Below the pieces are notes generated by a model, which was given only the letters and a program-made list of their open reading frames with translations, was not told the DNA's origin and searched no databases. A stretch of DNA of 64,000 bases from Gemmatirosa kalamazoonensis (GTDB lineage Bacteria > Gemmatimonadota > Gemmatimonadetes > Gemmatimonadales > Gemmatimonadaceae), in assembly GCF_000522985.1 (NCBI RefSeq), contig NZ_CP007128.1, positions 1,596,220 through 1,660,219 of the forward strand, read 5' to 3'. The position numbers and the translations under genes were made by a program. This document shows positions 53,250 to 61,800 of this stretch, one piece after another (positions within the stretch are counted from its first letter, which is position 1; every line of letters starts with the position of its first letter).

Positions 53250-54923
53250 GTGACGACGCACAACGGGTCGAATCCACGCGGCACCGCGCCGCCGGGCACT
53301 TCCCTGGTGCCGGTCCGCACGCCGGAACGCGACGGGATGCCCGTGCTCCCGCTCGCGGCGCCGGCGACGGTCGTCCATCCGGTCATGGTCTGGTGGCGCA
53401 CGGTCGTCGTCGCCGCGCGCGCGCTGCCGCTCGTGCTCTCGTTCGTGCGGGACCACCGCAGCCGCATCGTGCGCGGCGATCGGGTGCCGCGCAGCCCCGC
53501 GTTCCACGCGCGGCGCGCGGCGCGCCTCGTGGAGACGTTAGGCCGGCTCGGACCGACGTTCGTGAAGCTCGCGCAGCTGCTCGGCGCGCGCGCGGACCTC
53601 GTGCCGGAGCCGTACCTCGCGGCGCTCGGCACGCTCTCCGACCAGGCCCCGCTCGTGCCGCTCGCCGCCGTGCGGCGCACGATCGCGCGCGAGTACGGCA
53701 CCCCCGCGGACGAGATCTTCGAGTGGTTCGATCCGGCGCCGCTCGCCGCCGCGTCGCTCGGCCAGGTGCACCGTGCGCGCTGGCGCGGCCACGAGGTCGC
53801 GGTGAAGGTGCTGCGCCCCGGCGTCGAGCGCCTCGTCGCCGCCGACGTGCGGGCGGCGGAGCGGCTGCTCGCGCTCGCCGAGCGGTGGTTCCCGAACCCG
53901 CATCTGCGCGGCGTGCGCAACGCGGTGCGCGAGTTCGGCGTGCGCGTGTGGGAGGAGCTCGACTTCCGCCACGAGGCCGCGAACGCCGCCGCGATGCGCG
54001 CGAACTTCGCCGGCCGCGCGGGCGTCGCCGTGCCCCGCGTCGAGCCCTCGCTCGTGCGACGTCGCGTGCTCGTCATGGAGTACATGCCCGGCACGCGCAT
54101 CGATCGGCTGCAGCATCTCGTCGCGTCGGGACGGCTCGACGCCGAGGAGCTCGTTAGGCGCGTGATCGAGCTGTACATGCGCATGATGCTGATCGACGGC
54201 TTCTTCCACGCCGATCCGCACCCGGGGAACCTGTACTACCAGGAGCCGCCGGAGGGGGCGACGGGGTTCGGGACGATCGTCGTCCTCGACTTCGGCATGG
54301 TGGTGCCGGTGTCGCGCGAGCTGCGCCGCCGCCTCGCGCGCGCCGCGTTCGCCGGCATCCGGCGCGACGCCGACGGACTGGTCGACGGGTTCTACGCGCT
54401 CGGCGTCGCCGACCCGCGCGCCGACCGGGCGACGATGCGCGCGCTCGTCGACGCGCTGCTCGACGTCGCGTACACGAAGGGGACGACCGCGCGCGACCGG
54501 ATCGAGCTGCTCGCCGACCGCGTCATGTCGACGCTCTACGACTTCCCCGTCACGCTGCCGGGTGACCTCGTGTACTTCGCGCGCACGGCCGCGCTGATCG
54601 AGGGACTCGGCGCGCGCTACGACACGCGGTTCAACGGCGTCACGTTCGCATCGCCCGTCGCGCTCCGGCTGCGGCGCGAGATCAGCGCCGCGCTGCGCGA
54701 GCCGGGCGAATCGGAGCTGGCGTGGCTCGGCGGCGAGTTCGACGTCGTGGGCGCGGTGCTCACCTCGGCGCTCGGCGGCGCGATGGGGGGCGCCGTCGGG
54801 GACGTGATCGGCGAGATCGCGGGCGCGGTGTACGCGGCGGGGCGGGAGATCGTCGACCTCATCGCCGGGATCGTGGGGCCGCTCGTCGCGCCGCGGCGGA
54901 ACGGCGATGGGGCGGAGCGGTGA
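53250..54923 (+). CDS. AarF/ABC1/UbiB-family atypical kinase
   Basis: A 557-residue protein of the UbiB group, linked to isoprenoid-quinone synthesis or lipid handling at the membrane. Diagnostic motifs are LGPTFVKLAQLLGARADLVP (KxGQ-like), the Ala-rich loop AAASLGQVHRA, VAVKVLRPGV, HADPHPGNLYY and VLDFGMV. The N-terminus has a hydrophobic/basic segment (VVVAARALPLVLSFV), and the C-terminus has Gly/Ala-rich membrane-associated helices (VLTSALGGAMGGAVGDVIG). GTG 53250 is the likely start; ATG codons occur later at PVLPL and VWWRT. Confidence 0.92.
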   Translation: MTTHNGSNPRGTAPPGTSLVPVRTPERDGMPVLPLAAPATVVHPVMVWWRTVVVAARALPLVLSFVRDHRSRIVRGDRVPRSPAFHARRAARLVETLGRLGPTFVKLAQLLGARADLVPEPYLAALGTLSDQAPLVPLAAVRRTIAREYGTPADEIFEWFDPAPLAAASLGQVHRARWRGHEVAVKVLRPGVERLVAADVRAAERLLALAERWFPNPHLRGVRNAVREFGVRVWEELDFRHEAANAAAMRANFAGRAGVAVPRVEPSLVRRRVLVMEYMPGTRIDRLQHLVASGRLDAEELVRRVIELYMRMMLIDGFFHADPHPGNLYYQEPPEGATGFGTIVVLDFGMVVPVSRELRRRLARAAFAGIRRDADGLVDGFYALGVADPRADRATMRALVDALLDVAYTKGTTARDRIELLADRVMSTLYDFPVTLPGDLVYFARTAALIEGLGARYDTRFNGVTFASPVALRLRREISAALREPGESELAWLGGEFDVVGAVLTSALGGAMGGAVGDVIGEIAGAVYAAGREIVDLIAGIVGPLVAPRRNGDGAER

Positions 54924-55037
54924 CGCTTACGAATTCCTTGCGTGTGACGCAGAAACTGGTTCCGTCCACCGGCGTCCTGTAGACTGCGGCAGCGCGGCCG
55001 CGCCGCCGTTCGACCCACGCCACTTCCACCGAGTCTC

Positions 55038-55517
55038 ATGAAGCTGCTCAAGCGCACCCTCGCCGCCTTCGCGGTCGTCACTCTCACCGCCGGCGCCGCG
55101 GCGGCGCAGACCACCGCCCCCGACTTCAGCGGGCAGTGGGAGCTGAACACGGCGAAGAGCGACCTCGGCCCGATGGCCGGCATGCTCACCAAGATCACGC
55201 TCACGGTCGATCACAAGGCGCCGGCGCTGAAGTACACGCAGGCGGTCAGCACGTCGCAGGGCGATCAGACCATGTCGCAGTCGGTCACGCTCGACGGCAA
55301 GGAGGTCAGCGAGACGGCGCCCACGGGCCAGACCGTCCTGCGCACGGCGAAGATGGACGGCGGCGCGGTGCTCATCGTCGCGAAGCTGCAGGGCACCGAC
55401 CAGAGCCAGCAGAGCCGCTGGACGCTCGCGCCCGACGGCAAGTCGCTGACGATCGATCAGCAGATCGCGTCGCCGGCGGGCGCGCTGACGCTGAAGCTGG
55501 TCTTCGACAAGAAATGA
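55038..55517 (+). CDS. Exported lipocalin-like small protein
   Basis: A 159-residue protein with a clear signal (LAAFAVVTLTAGAAAAQ). The mature part begins FSGQWELNTAKSDLGPM, a start typical of secreted lipocalin-like beta-barrel proteins, followed by regular strands (KITLTVDHKAPALKYTQAV, GGAVLIVAKLQGTDQ, SRWTLAPDGKSLTIDQQI). No catalytic residues. It probably binds a small ligand in the periplasm. Convergent with the cyclophilin gene across a repeat. Confidence 0.7.
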   Translation: MKLLKRTLAAFAVVTLTAGAAAAQTTAPDFSGQWELNTAKSDLGPMAGMLTKITLTVDHKAPALKYTQAVSTSQGDQTMSQSVTLDGKEVSETAPTGQTVLRTAKMDGGAVLIVAKLQGTDQSQQSRWTLAPDGKSLTIDQQIASPAGALTLKLVFDKK

Positions 55518-55518
55518 T

Positions 55519-55589
55519 GCGGGACTGGGGACTCGGGACTCGGGACTCGTTCCCCCCCGAGTTCCGAGTCCCGAGTCCCCAGTCCCGAG
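55519..55589. repeat. GGGACTC heptamer inverted repeat between convergent genes
   Basis: GGGACTGGGGACTCGGGACTC units left, a C-rich loop, GAGTTCCGAGTCCCGAGTCC units right. It lies between convergent stops and could serve as a bidirectional terminator here. Confidence 0.87.
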
Positions 55590-55591
55590 TG

Positions 55592-56266
55592 TTATCGCCG
55601 CCTCCGTCCCTCGTGCACGACGCGGGCGCTGCGGATCCAGTCGAGCTTCGGGTAGTTGCGCTGCAGATAGCGGTCGCCCTCGGCGGCCATGCGGTCCTGG
55701 TCCGGGCCCTTCCCCTTGGGAGGGCCCTCGCCGTATCCGGCGTAGAGCGAGTCCACCACGCGCATGCCGCCGTCCATCACGCGGCCTAACGGCGCGAAGC
55801 CGAGCTTGTCGAGGCGCGTGTTGTTCGACGAGTAGTTGACGAAGAGCTGCGTCGTGCGCGTGTTCGGACCCGCGGTGGCGAACGTCACCATGCCGCGCGT
55901 GTTGCTCTGTCGCACCGGGTCGTCGGGGATCGTGCGCACGTCCCAGAGCTTCGCGACGCGTGGGTCGCCGCTCTCGCCGAACTGCGCGACGAAGCCGGGG
56001 AGCACGCGGAAGAAGCGCACGCCGTCGTAGTAGCGGTTGCGCACGAGGTAGTACACGCGGTCGGCGCCGTGCGGGGCCCACGCGCGGATGAACTGCACGT
56101 CGAACGGTCCGCGCGTCGTCGTGAAGCGCACCACGAACGTGTCGGGCGCCGCGAGCCGTTCGGCGCGCGCGTTCGGCTTCAGCAGGGGCGACGTGCCGGC
56201 GCACGCCGCGGCGAACGCGAGCGCGGCCGCCGCCGCGACGCGTGTGAGAAGGGCCGGGGGTCGCAT
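55592..56266 (-). CDS. Cyclophilin-type peptidyl-prolyl isomerase lipoprotein
   Basis: A 224-residue lipoprotein (signal ending AAACAG) with a cyclophilin domain: VRFTTTRGPFDVQFIRAWAP, NRYYDGVRFFRVLPGFVAQFGESGDP, NTRGMVTFATAGPNTRTTQLFVNY and FAPLGRVMDGGMRVVDSL. The catalytic Arg (FFRVLPGFVAQ) and Gln (TTQLFVN) positions are present. It should assist folding of exported proteins. Its start is preceded by a repeat element in the gap toward the LuxR gene. Confidence 0.92.
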   Translation of the reverse strand: MRPPALLTRVAAAAALAFAAACAGTSPLLKPNARAERLAAPDTFVVRFTTTRGPFDVQFIRAWAPHGADRVYYLVRNRYYDGVRFFRVLPGFVAQFGESGDPRVAKLWDVRTIPDDPVRQSNTRGMVTFATAGPNTRTTQLFVNYSSNNTRLDKLGFAPLGRVMDGGMRVVDSLYAGYGEGPPKGKGPDQDRMAAEGDRYLQRNYPKLDWIRSARVVHEGRRRR

Positions 56267-56277
56267 GCGGGGGAATC

Positions 56278-56402
56278 TAAGAGGCGGCGCTGGTGGGGCG
56301 GCGCTGATACGGCGTGACTGAGACCGCGGCGCTGATGCCCCGTGTTCTCGGAGCCGCCGTTCCAGCGCCGCCCCGTCAGCGCCGCCCCATCAGCGCCGCC
56401 TG
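56278..56402. repeat. GGCGGCGCTGAT-type inverted repeat
   Basis: GGCGGCGCTGGTGGGGCGGCGCTGATAC left and CAGCGCCGCCCCGTCAGCGCCGCC right, with a middle of about 35 bases. It lies between the cyclophilin start and the LuxR gene stop, both leftward. Confidence 0.82.
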
Positions 56403-56407
56403 ACCAG

Positions 56408-57103
56408 TCACAGCATCAGAATCCCCAGGCGTGCCGCGGTCACCACCGCTTCCGCGCGCGTGCCCGCGCCGAGCTTCTCGAAGATCGACGCGACGTGCGC
56501 CTTCACGGTGTGCTCGCTGATGCGGAGCCGCGGCGCGATCGCCTTGTTCGCGAGCCCCTGGGCGAGCAGTGCGAGCACCTCCCGCTCGCGCGGCGTGAGC
56601 GTCACGGCCGGCGCGGACGCGACGGCGCCCACCGGCTCGGGCGCCATGCCGGCGAGCAGCTCGTCGGCGACGTCCGCCGGGAGGGCGAGCAGCCCCGCCG
56701 CGACCGCCTCCACCGCGGCGATGATCTCGTCGGCGCCGGCCTCGCGCGGGAGCACGCCGCGCACGCCGGCGCGGATCGCCCGCACGACGGCGCGCGGGTC
56801 CGCGAGGTCGGCGAGGAGCACGACGGCCGGGCGCCCCGCCCCCGACCGTCCCTCCCGCCACCGCCCGCGCGCGCTGCCGTCGACGCCCTCGTCGGCGAGA
56901 CGCGGTGGCTCCCCGTCGGCCACGAGCACCACGACGTCGGGGGCCAGCGGCGCCACGAGCTCGGCCAGCGACGGCGCGTCGTCGTCGCCGTCGCGCCGCT
57001 CGGACACCGTGCCGACGACGACCAGCGACGGCGCCGCGCCGAGCAGCGACTCGAGGCCGGCGCGCAGCACCGGCGACGCGGCGACGACGGCGACCCTCGT
57101 CAC
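56408..57103 (-). CDS. LuxR-family (NarL-type) transcriptional regulator
   Basis: A 231-residue regulator. The C-terminal LuxR helix-turn-helix is clear: LTPREREVLALLAQGLANKAIAPRL followed by RISEHTVKAHVASIFEKLGAGTRAEAV. The N-terminal half resembles a receiver (VAVVAASPVLRAGLESLL, VVLLADLADPRAVVRAIRAG, GVLPREAGADEIIAAVEAVAAG) but the usual phospho-Asp after the third strand is not obvious (VVVLVADGEPP). An insert rich in G/R/E (about 75-90) interrupts it. It may be controlled without phosphorylation. GTG start 57103. Confidence 0.85.
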   Translation of the reverse strand: MTRVAVVAASPVLRAGLESLLGAAPSLVVVGTVSERRDGDDDAPSLAELVAPLAPDVVVLVADGEPPRLADEGVDGSARGRWREGRSGAGRPAVVLLADLADPRAVVRAIRAGVRGVLPREAGADEIIAAVEAVAAGLLALPADVADELLAGMAPEPVGAVASAPAVTLTPREREVLALLAQGLANKAIAPRLRISEHTVKAHVASIFEKLGAGTRAEAVVTAARLGILML

Positions 57104-57119
57104 CGGCGCCTAGGTACCA

Positions 57120-57136
57120 GGGGGGGCTCCCCCCCT
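57120..57136. terminator. Poly-G/poly-C hairpin downstream of the HtrA pair
   Basis: Seven G (57120-57126), CT, then eight C (57129-57136). Read leftward it lies after the second HtrA gene and before the LuxR gene, so it may end the protease transcript. No T-run. Long G-runs can also form quadruplexes. Confidence 0.4.
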
Positions 57137-57208
57137 TCGCCCATGGTTCCACCGCGCGACCGGCGGCGCCGAACCGATCCATCGCCGCCGGTACCACGCG
57201 AACGCGGG

Positions 57209-58138
57209 TCACGCCGCGCGGCGCTCCGCGCCGACCGCGGCGCCGAGCGTCACCTCCAGGCTGAGCCGCGCGCCGCCCCGCCCGACGTCGAGGCGCAGCG
57301 TCCCGCCGGGCCCCGCGTCGTGGAGCAGGGCGAGCAGGTCGTCGGGGCTCCGGAACGGCCGTCCCGCGTGGCCGAGCAGCACGTCACCCTGGACCAGCCC
57401 TGCGCGCGCCGCCGTGCCGCCCGCGGACGTCTCCATCACGAGGAGCCCGAGCCGCTCGTCCCGCTCGCCGCGCGCCCCCACGCGCACGGTGACCTCGCGC
57501 AGCGTCGCGCCGAGCCTCGGCCGCGGCTCCGCGGCGAGCAGGAGATGCCGCACCTCGGTGGCCGAGATCGCGACGCCGAGGCCGCCGGCGATCATCGCGT
57601 TCACCCCGAGCACGCGTCCGCGCACGTCGGCGAGCGGGCCGCCCGAGTTGCCCGGGGCGAGCCGGATGTCCGTGTGGATGAGCGCCGGCGTGGTCGCTCG
57701 CTCCCCCTGCCACGACGCCTTGCCGACAGTATGCACGACGCCGAGCGCCAGTGAGTGCGGGACACCGAGGGGGTGGCCGAGTGCGACCACCAGCTCGCCC
57801 GGTCGGAGCCGATCCGGGTCGCCGATCGTGGCCGTGTGGCGGGCGCCGAGCTCCCCGGGGTCGACGCGGAGGACCGCGAGATCGCGTCGGGGGTCGCGGG
57901 CGACGAGCGTGGCCGGGACCGCGGCGCGGTCGGGCAGCTCGACCGACAGGGTCGTCTCGGTCGCGACGTGGGCGTTCGTCACGACGAGCCCCGGCTCCCA
58001 GACGATGCCGGAGCCCTGCGCGTCGGGCGACCGGGAGCGCCGGGGATGGCCGCCGCGCACGACGACGGTGACGTCGCGCAGGGCTGCTCCGATGGTGGCG
58101 AGATCCTGCTGGATCTCTGCCGTCGAGAGGATCGACAT
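57209..58138 (-). CDS. HtrA-like S1C serine protease with PDZ domain
   Basis: A 309-residue trypsin-like protease. Catalytic His in VVTNAHVATETTLSV, Asp in RRDLAVLRV and Ser in LAPGNSGGPLADVRG; a PDZ domain follows (about 215-300, VQGDVLLGHAGRPFRSPDDLLALL). No signal peptide or membrane helix is visible at the N-terminus (SILSTAEIQQDLATIG), so it may be cytoplasmic or peripheral, unlike most HtrA proteins. The start is four bases after the stop of the paralogous upstream gene; the pair is co-transcribed. Confidence 0.88.
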   Translation of the reverse strand: MSILSTAEIQQDLATIGAALRDVTVVVRGGHPRRSRSPDAQGSGIVWEPGLVVTNAHVATETTLSVELPDRAAVPATLVARDPRRDLAVLRVDPGELGARHTATIGDPDRLRPGELVVALGHPLGVPHSLALGVVHTVGKASWQGERATTPALIHTDIRLAPGNSGGPLADVRGRVLGVNAMIAGGLGVAISATEVRHLLLAAEPRPRLGATLREVTVRVGARGERDERLGLLVMETSAGGTAARAGLVQGDVLLGHAGRPFRSPDDLLALLHDAGPGGTLRLDVGRGGARLSLEVTLGAAVGAERRAA

Positions 58139-58142
58139 GGGA

Positions 58143-59057
58143 TCAGCGGCTCGGGTGCTCGCCGACGGTGATGGAGAGCGTGGCGGGGGTGCCGGCGCGG
58201 AGGACCGTGGCCTCGATCGAGCGGCCGATCGTGTCCGGTCCGAGGGCGGCGAGGACGTCGCGCGGGTCGGCCGTCGGCTGGCCGTCGAGCACGACGAGCA
58301 CGTCGCCGAGGAGCATGCCGGCGCGGTCGGCGGGCGCGTTCGGCTCCACGGCGACGACCATGAGACCCCACTCCGGCGCGCGGTCGCCGGCGCCCCGGAG
58401 GTGCCCACGCATCGCCTCGGTGAGCTTCACCGGCTGGGTGCCGATGCCGAGGTACCCGGGTCGGATGCGGCCGCCGGCGAGGAGCTGGTCGGCGACGCGG
58501 TCCACGGTCGACGCCGGGATGGCGACCGCCGCCGCGCGCGCGAGGCCGGAGGTGCCGAGGCCGAGGACGCGTCCCGCGGCGTCGACGAGCGGGCCGCCGG
58601 AGAAGCCGTCGTAGATCGCGAGATCCAGCCGCACGAACTGGTCGACTCGGCCGCCGCGCCAGGTGCGCCACTCCGGGCCGACCGCGGAGACGATCCCCAG
58701 GCTCGCCGTGACCGACGGACCGGGGCGGCCGAGCGCGAGCACGAGCTGGCCGACGCGGAGCGGGGTGCGGGCGACGGTGGCCGCCTCGCCCGCGCCGTCG
58801 GGAAGCTTCAACACGCAGACGTCGGTCGTGGGATCTCGGCCGGCGACTGTGGCGCGGGCGTCGGTGCCGTCGGGGAGCGTCACGCGGACGTCGTCGTCCT
58901 TGTGCACCGTGTGGTCGGCGGCGACGACGAGGCCGGGCCGCCAGAGCACCCCGCTCGACGGGATGCGGCGGCGGGCGTGGATCGCGACGACGCTGCGGCC
59001 CGCGCGCTCGACGGCGCCGGCGAGGTCGTTGGAGAGTGCTTCGAGCGTCGAGGACAT
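58143..59057 (-). CDS. HtrA-like S1C serine protease with PDZ domain (paralogue)
   Basis: A 304-residue protein with the same layout as its downstream neighbour. His in VVAADHTVHKDDDV, Asp in DPTTDVCVLKL, Ser in IYDGFSGGPLVDAAG (GFSGGP instead of GNSGGP). The PDZ domain has LMVVAVEPNAPADRAGMLLGDVLVVLDG. Like the neighbour it lacks a signal sequence (SSTLEALSNDLAGAVERAG). Two leaderless S1C proteases in one operon may form a mixed oligomer or have different substrates. Divergent from the ABC exporter gene. Confidence 0.86.
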   Translation of the reverse strand: MSSTLEALSNDLAGAVERAGRSVVAIHARRRIPSSGVLWRPGLVVAADHTVHKDDDVRVTLPDGTDARATVAGRDPTTDVCVLKLPDGAGEAATVARTPLRVGQLVLALGRPGPSVTASLGIVSAVGPEWRTWRGGRVDQFVRLDLAIYDGFSGGPLVDAAGRVLGLGTSGLARAAAVAIPASTVDRVADQLLAGGRIRPGYLGIGTQPVKLTEAMRGHLRGAGDRAPEWGLMVVAVEPNAPADRAGMLLGDVLVVLDGQPTADPRDVLAALGPDTIGRSIEATVLRAGTPATLSITVGEHPSR

Positions 59058-59179
59058 GCGGTTGGTCCGGTGTGAGAGCCGGACGCACGTTCGCCGTGTG
59101 ACGCGCGGGTCACCATCGCCCGAACAGGCGATGCGTGGGTCGGGTGTTCGGGTGGTAATATCTTCCGACGGGATTCCCC

Positions 59180-59253
59180 GCGCTCCACGCTCCACGCTCC
59201 ACGCTCGCTCGACCGGACGGCGGAGGAAGCGGGGAGCGTGGAGCGTGGAGAGC
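59180..59253. repeat. GAGCGTG heptamer inverted repeat in a divergent gap
   Basis: CGCTCCACGCTCCACGCTCC on the left and GGGGAGCGTGGAGCGTGGAG on the right, around about 27 bases. The flanking genes diverge, so it is not a terminator. Same family as 36438-36502. Confidence 0.85.
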
Positions 59254-59266
59254 AGAGGAGGCTCGA

Positions 59267-61183
59267 GTGATCGGACGGGGGAACGGAAACCTGAGTGGCA
59301 AGGCCGAGCGGCCCGGGCGCGCGGTGTCGCGGGCGTCGTCGAGCGACGACCTGAAGACCGGCCTGCCTAACGCGAAGAAGAAGGTGGACACGAAGGCCGC
59401 GTGGCGCGAGGCGCGGAAGCTGATGATGCAGCACCGCCGGTCGCTGTCGATCGGCCTCGTGCTCATGCTCGTCAGCCGGCTCGCCGGGCTGCTGCTCCCC
59501 GCGTCGACGAAGTGGCTCATCGACGACGTGATCGGGAAGAACCGCCACGACCTGCTGTGGCCGATCGCGTTCGCGGTCGCCGGCGCGACGGTCGTGCAGG
59601 CGATCACTGGCTTCGCGCTGTCGCAGGTCATCAGCGTCGCCGCGCAGAAGGCGATCAGCGACATGCGCCGCCGCGTGCTGAACAAGGTCACGCGGCTTCC
59701 CGTGCGCTTCTTCGACGAGCACCAGACGGGCGTGCTCATCTCGCGCGTGATGAGCGACGCCGAGGGGATCCGGAACCTCGTCGGCACCGGCGTCGTGCAG
59801 CTCGTCGGCGGCGTGTTCACCGCCGTGGTCGCGTTGGGCGTGCTGTTCTACCTGAACTGGGTGATGACGTGCGCCATCCTCGTCCTCCTCGTGGCGTTCG
59901 GCGGGGGGATGACGACGGCGTTCAAGAAGCTGCGGCCGATCTTCCGCGAGCGCGGGAAGATCAACGCCGAGATCACCGGGCGGCTGAACGAGACGCTGAA
60001 CGGGATCCGCGTGGTGAAGGCGTACGGCACCGAGCGGCGCGAGCAAGTGGTGTTCGCGAAGGGCGTGCACCGCCTCTTCCGCAACATCGCGAGCTCGATC
60101 ACGGGCGTGTCGGCGACGACGTCGGGATCGACGGTGGTGGTGGGGCTGGTCGGCTTCGTGATCTTCGCCATCGGCGGCCCCGCGGTGGTCCGCGGCGACA
60201 TGACGTTGGGCCAGCTCATGTCGTACACGGCGTTCGTCGGCATCCTGTCCGCGCCGGTGGTGAGCATCGCGTCGATCGGCACGCAGATCTCCGAGGCGAT
60301 CGCGGGGCTCGACCGCATCCGCGAGATCCTCGAGCTGCCGACGGAGATCGACGAGGACGCGCGGCGCGACAGGCTGCCGGTGATCCGCGGCGACATCCGG
60401 TTCGACCACGTGAGCTTCGAGTACAACCCGGGGCAGCCGGTGCTGAAGGACGTCACGTTCGACGCGGCGAGCGGATCCACCACGGCGCTGGTCGGGTCGA
60501 GCGGGTCGGGCAAGAGCACGCTCGTGTCGCTCGTGATGGCGTTCAACCGGCCGACGGTGGGACGCGTGCTCGTCGACGGCCGCGACCTCGACGACGTGCG
60601 CCTCGTCGACTATCGCTCGCACCTCGGCGTGGTGCTGCAGGACAACTTCCTGTTCGACGGCACGGTGGCGGAGAACATCGCGTTCTCGCGGCCGAGCGCA
60701 CCGCGCGAGGAGATCGAGCACGTCGCGCGGCTCGCGAACTGCGACGAGTTCGTGCGCGGCTTCCCGAAGGGGTACGACACGGTGGTTGGCGAGCGCGGCG
60801 TGCGGCTCTCCGGCGGCCAGCGGCAGCGCATCGCGATCGCGCGCGCGCTGCTCGCCGATCCACGCATCCTGATCCTCGACGAGGCGACGTCGAGCCTCGA
60901 CTCGGAGAGCGAGTCGCTGATCCAGGAAGCGTTAGGCCGGCTGCGCGGCGGGCGCACGACGTTCGTCATCGCGCACCGCCTCTCCACGATCCGCAGCGCC
61001 GACCAGATCCTGGTCCTCGAGCATGGCGAGATCGTGGAGCGCGGCTCGCACGCCGAGCTGATGGCGCTCGGCGGCCGCTATCGCACGCTGCACGACCGGC
61101 AGTACCAGTGGGAGCAGAACCGGTTCATCAACCCCGGCGAGGAGCTCACCGCGGCCGAGGACGTCGAGACGGCGAAGGCCTGA
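59267..61183 (+). CDS. MsbA-type ABC exporter (fused permease and ATPase)
   Basis: A 638-residue half-transporter, acting as a dimer in lipid or drug export. After a polar lead of about 45 residues come six membrane helices (about 57-340), with coupling-helix motif DEHQTGVLISRVMSDAEGIRN. The ATPase domain has Walker A VGSSGSGKST, Q-loop VLQDNFLFDGTVAENIAF, signature VRLSGGQRQRIAIARAL, Walker B ILILDEATSSLD and H-loop FVIAHRLSTIR. GTG 59267 is supported by AGAGGAGG six bases before. Confidence 0.95.
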   Translation: MIGRGNGNLSGKAERPGRAVSRASSSDDLKTGLPNAKKKVDTKAAWREARKLMMQHRRSLSIGLVLMLVSRLAGLLLPASTKWLIDDVIGKNRHDLLWPIAFAVAGATVVQAITGFALSQVISVAAQKAISDMRRRVLNKVTRLPVRFFDEHQTGVLISRVMSDAEGIRNLVGTGVVQLVGGVFTAVVALGVLFYLNWVMTCAILVLLVAFGGGMTTAFKKLRPIFRERGKINAEITGRLNETLNGIRVVKAYGTERREQVVFAKGVHRLFRNIASSITGVSATTSGSTVVVGLVGFVIFAIGGPAVVRGDMTLGQLMSYTAFVGILSAPVVSIASIGTQISEAIAGLDRIREILELPTEIDEDARRDRLPVIRGDIRFDHVSFEYNPGQPVLKDVTFDAASGSTTALVGSSGSGKSTLVSLVMAFNRPTVGRVLVDGRDLDDVRLVDYRSHLGVVLQDNFLFDGTVAENIAFSRPSAPREEIEHVARLANCDEFVRGFPKGYDTVVGERGVRLSGGQRQRIAIARALLADPRILILDEATSSLDSESESLIQEALGRLRGGRTTFVIAHRLSTIRSADQILVLEHGEIVERGSHAELMALGGRYRTLHDRQYQWEQNRFINPGEELTAAEDVETAKA

Positions 61184-61185
61184 GT

Positions 61186-61293
61186 GAAGGACTGAAGGAG
61201 GACTGAAGAGGGACCAACGACAACGTCTTTGTTGTTGTCCTGCTTCAGTCCTCCGTCAGTCCATCTTGGTCCGACGAACACGCGTACGTGGAG
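61186..61293. repeat. GAAGGACT-type hairpin sharing core and right end with 32626-32762
   Basis: TGAAGGACTGAAGGAGGACTG units, a core with CAACG and TTGTTGTTGTCCTGC, complementary TTCAGTCCTCC units, and the right end CGTACGTGGAG (61283-61293). The left CTCCACGTACG end is missing here. It abuts the stop codon of the convergent VOC gene. Confidence 0.83.
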
Positions 61294-61295
61294 GC

Positions 61296-61682
61296 CTACC
61301 GGCTGCCGATGTGGAACGTCGTGCCGTCGGGATCCTTGAACAGCAGCGACGATCCCCACTCCGCCTTCTTCGGTGGGCCGAGCACCTCGACGCCGGCGTC
61401 GACGAGCTGCTGGTACGTCGCGTCGACGTCGTCGCTCCAGAAGCTCATCGGCGCGAACTGGCCGATCAGCGCCTCGGAGCCGTTCGTGGTGAACAGCACG
61501 AGCCGCGTGTCGGCGCCCGGGATGCGCAGCTCGATCCAGCGCTGCTTGTCGTCGAACTGCTGATCCGTGGCGACCGTGAGGCCGAGCTTCTCCGTCCAGA
61601 ACGCGAGCGCGCGGTCCTGATCGCGCGTGGGGATGCTGACGAACTTGATTCCGCGCACGGCGGCGGTGTCGGTGTGGGGCAT
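61296..61682 (-). CDS. VOC-family (glyoxalase/bleomycin resistance-like) protein
   Basis: A 128-residue protein with a paired beta-alpha-beta-beta-beta fold: IKFVSIPTRDQDRALAFWTEKLGLTV, RWIELRIPGADTRLVLFTT, FWSDDVDATYQQLVDAGVEVLGPP and SSLLFKDPDGTTFHIGSR. The likely metal-ligand positions are partly kept (Glu in the second module is replaced by His near the end). Members range from glyoxalases to dioxygenases and resistance proteins; the substrate cannot be told. It is divergent from the HTH gene. Confidence 0.85.
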   Translation of the reverse strand: MPHTDTAAVRGIKFVSIPTRDQDRALAFWTEKLGLTVATDQQFDDKQRWIELRIPGADTRLVLFTTNGSEALIGQFAPMSFWSDDVDATYQQLVDAGVEVLGPPKKAEWGSSLLFKDPDGTTFHIGSR

Positions 61683-61756
61683 GCGACTCTCGGGATGGGT
61701 GGGTGGCGGCGCGCAATCTTGGCGGTCTCGCGAACGCGGTCCAGTCGCGAAGCCCC

Positions 61757-61781
61757 TGCCATGGCATTGTGTGCCATGGCA
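61757..61781. promoter_or_regulatory. Two TGCCATGGCA palindromes, candidate operator
   Basis: Perfect 10-base palindromes at 61757-61766 and 61772-61781 (15 bases centre to centre), followed by a half-site TTGCCAT at 61786-61792. They lie 19 bases before the HTH gene start and on the promoter side of the VOC gene, an arrangement expected for autoregulation and for control of both divergent genes. Confidence 0.65.
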
Positions 61782-61800
61782 CCGGTTGCCATAGTCGGGG

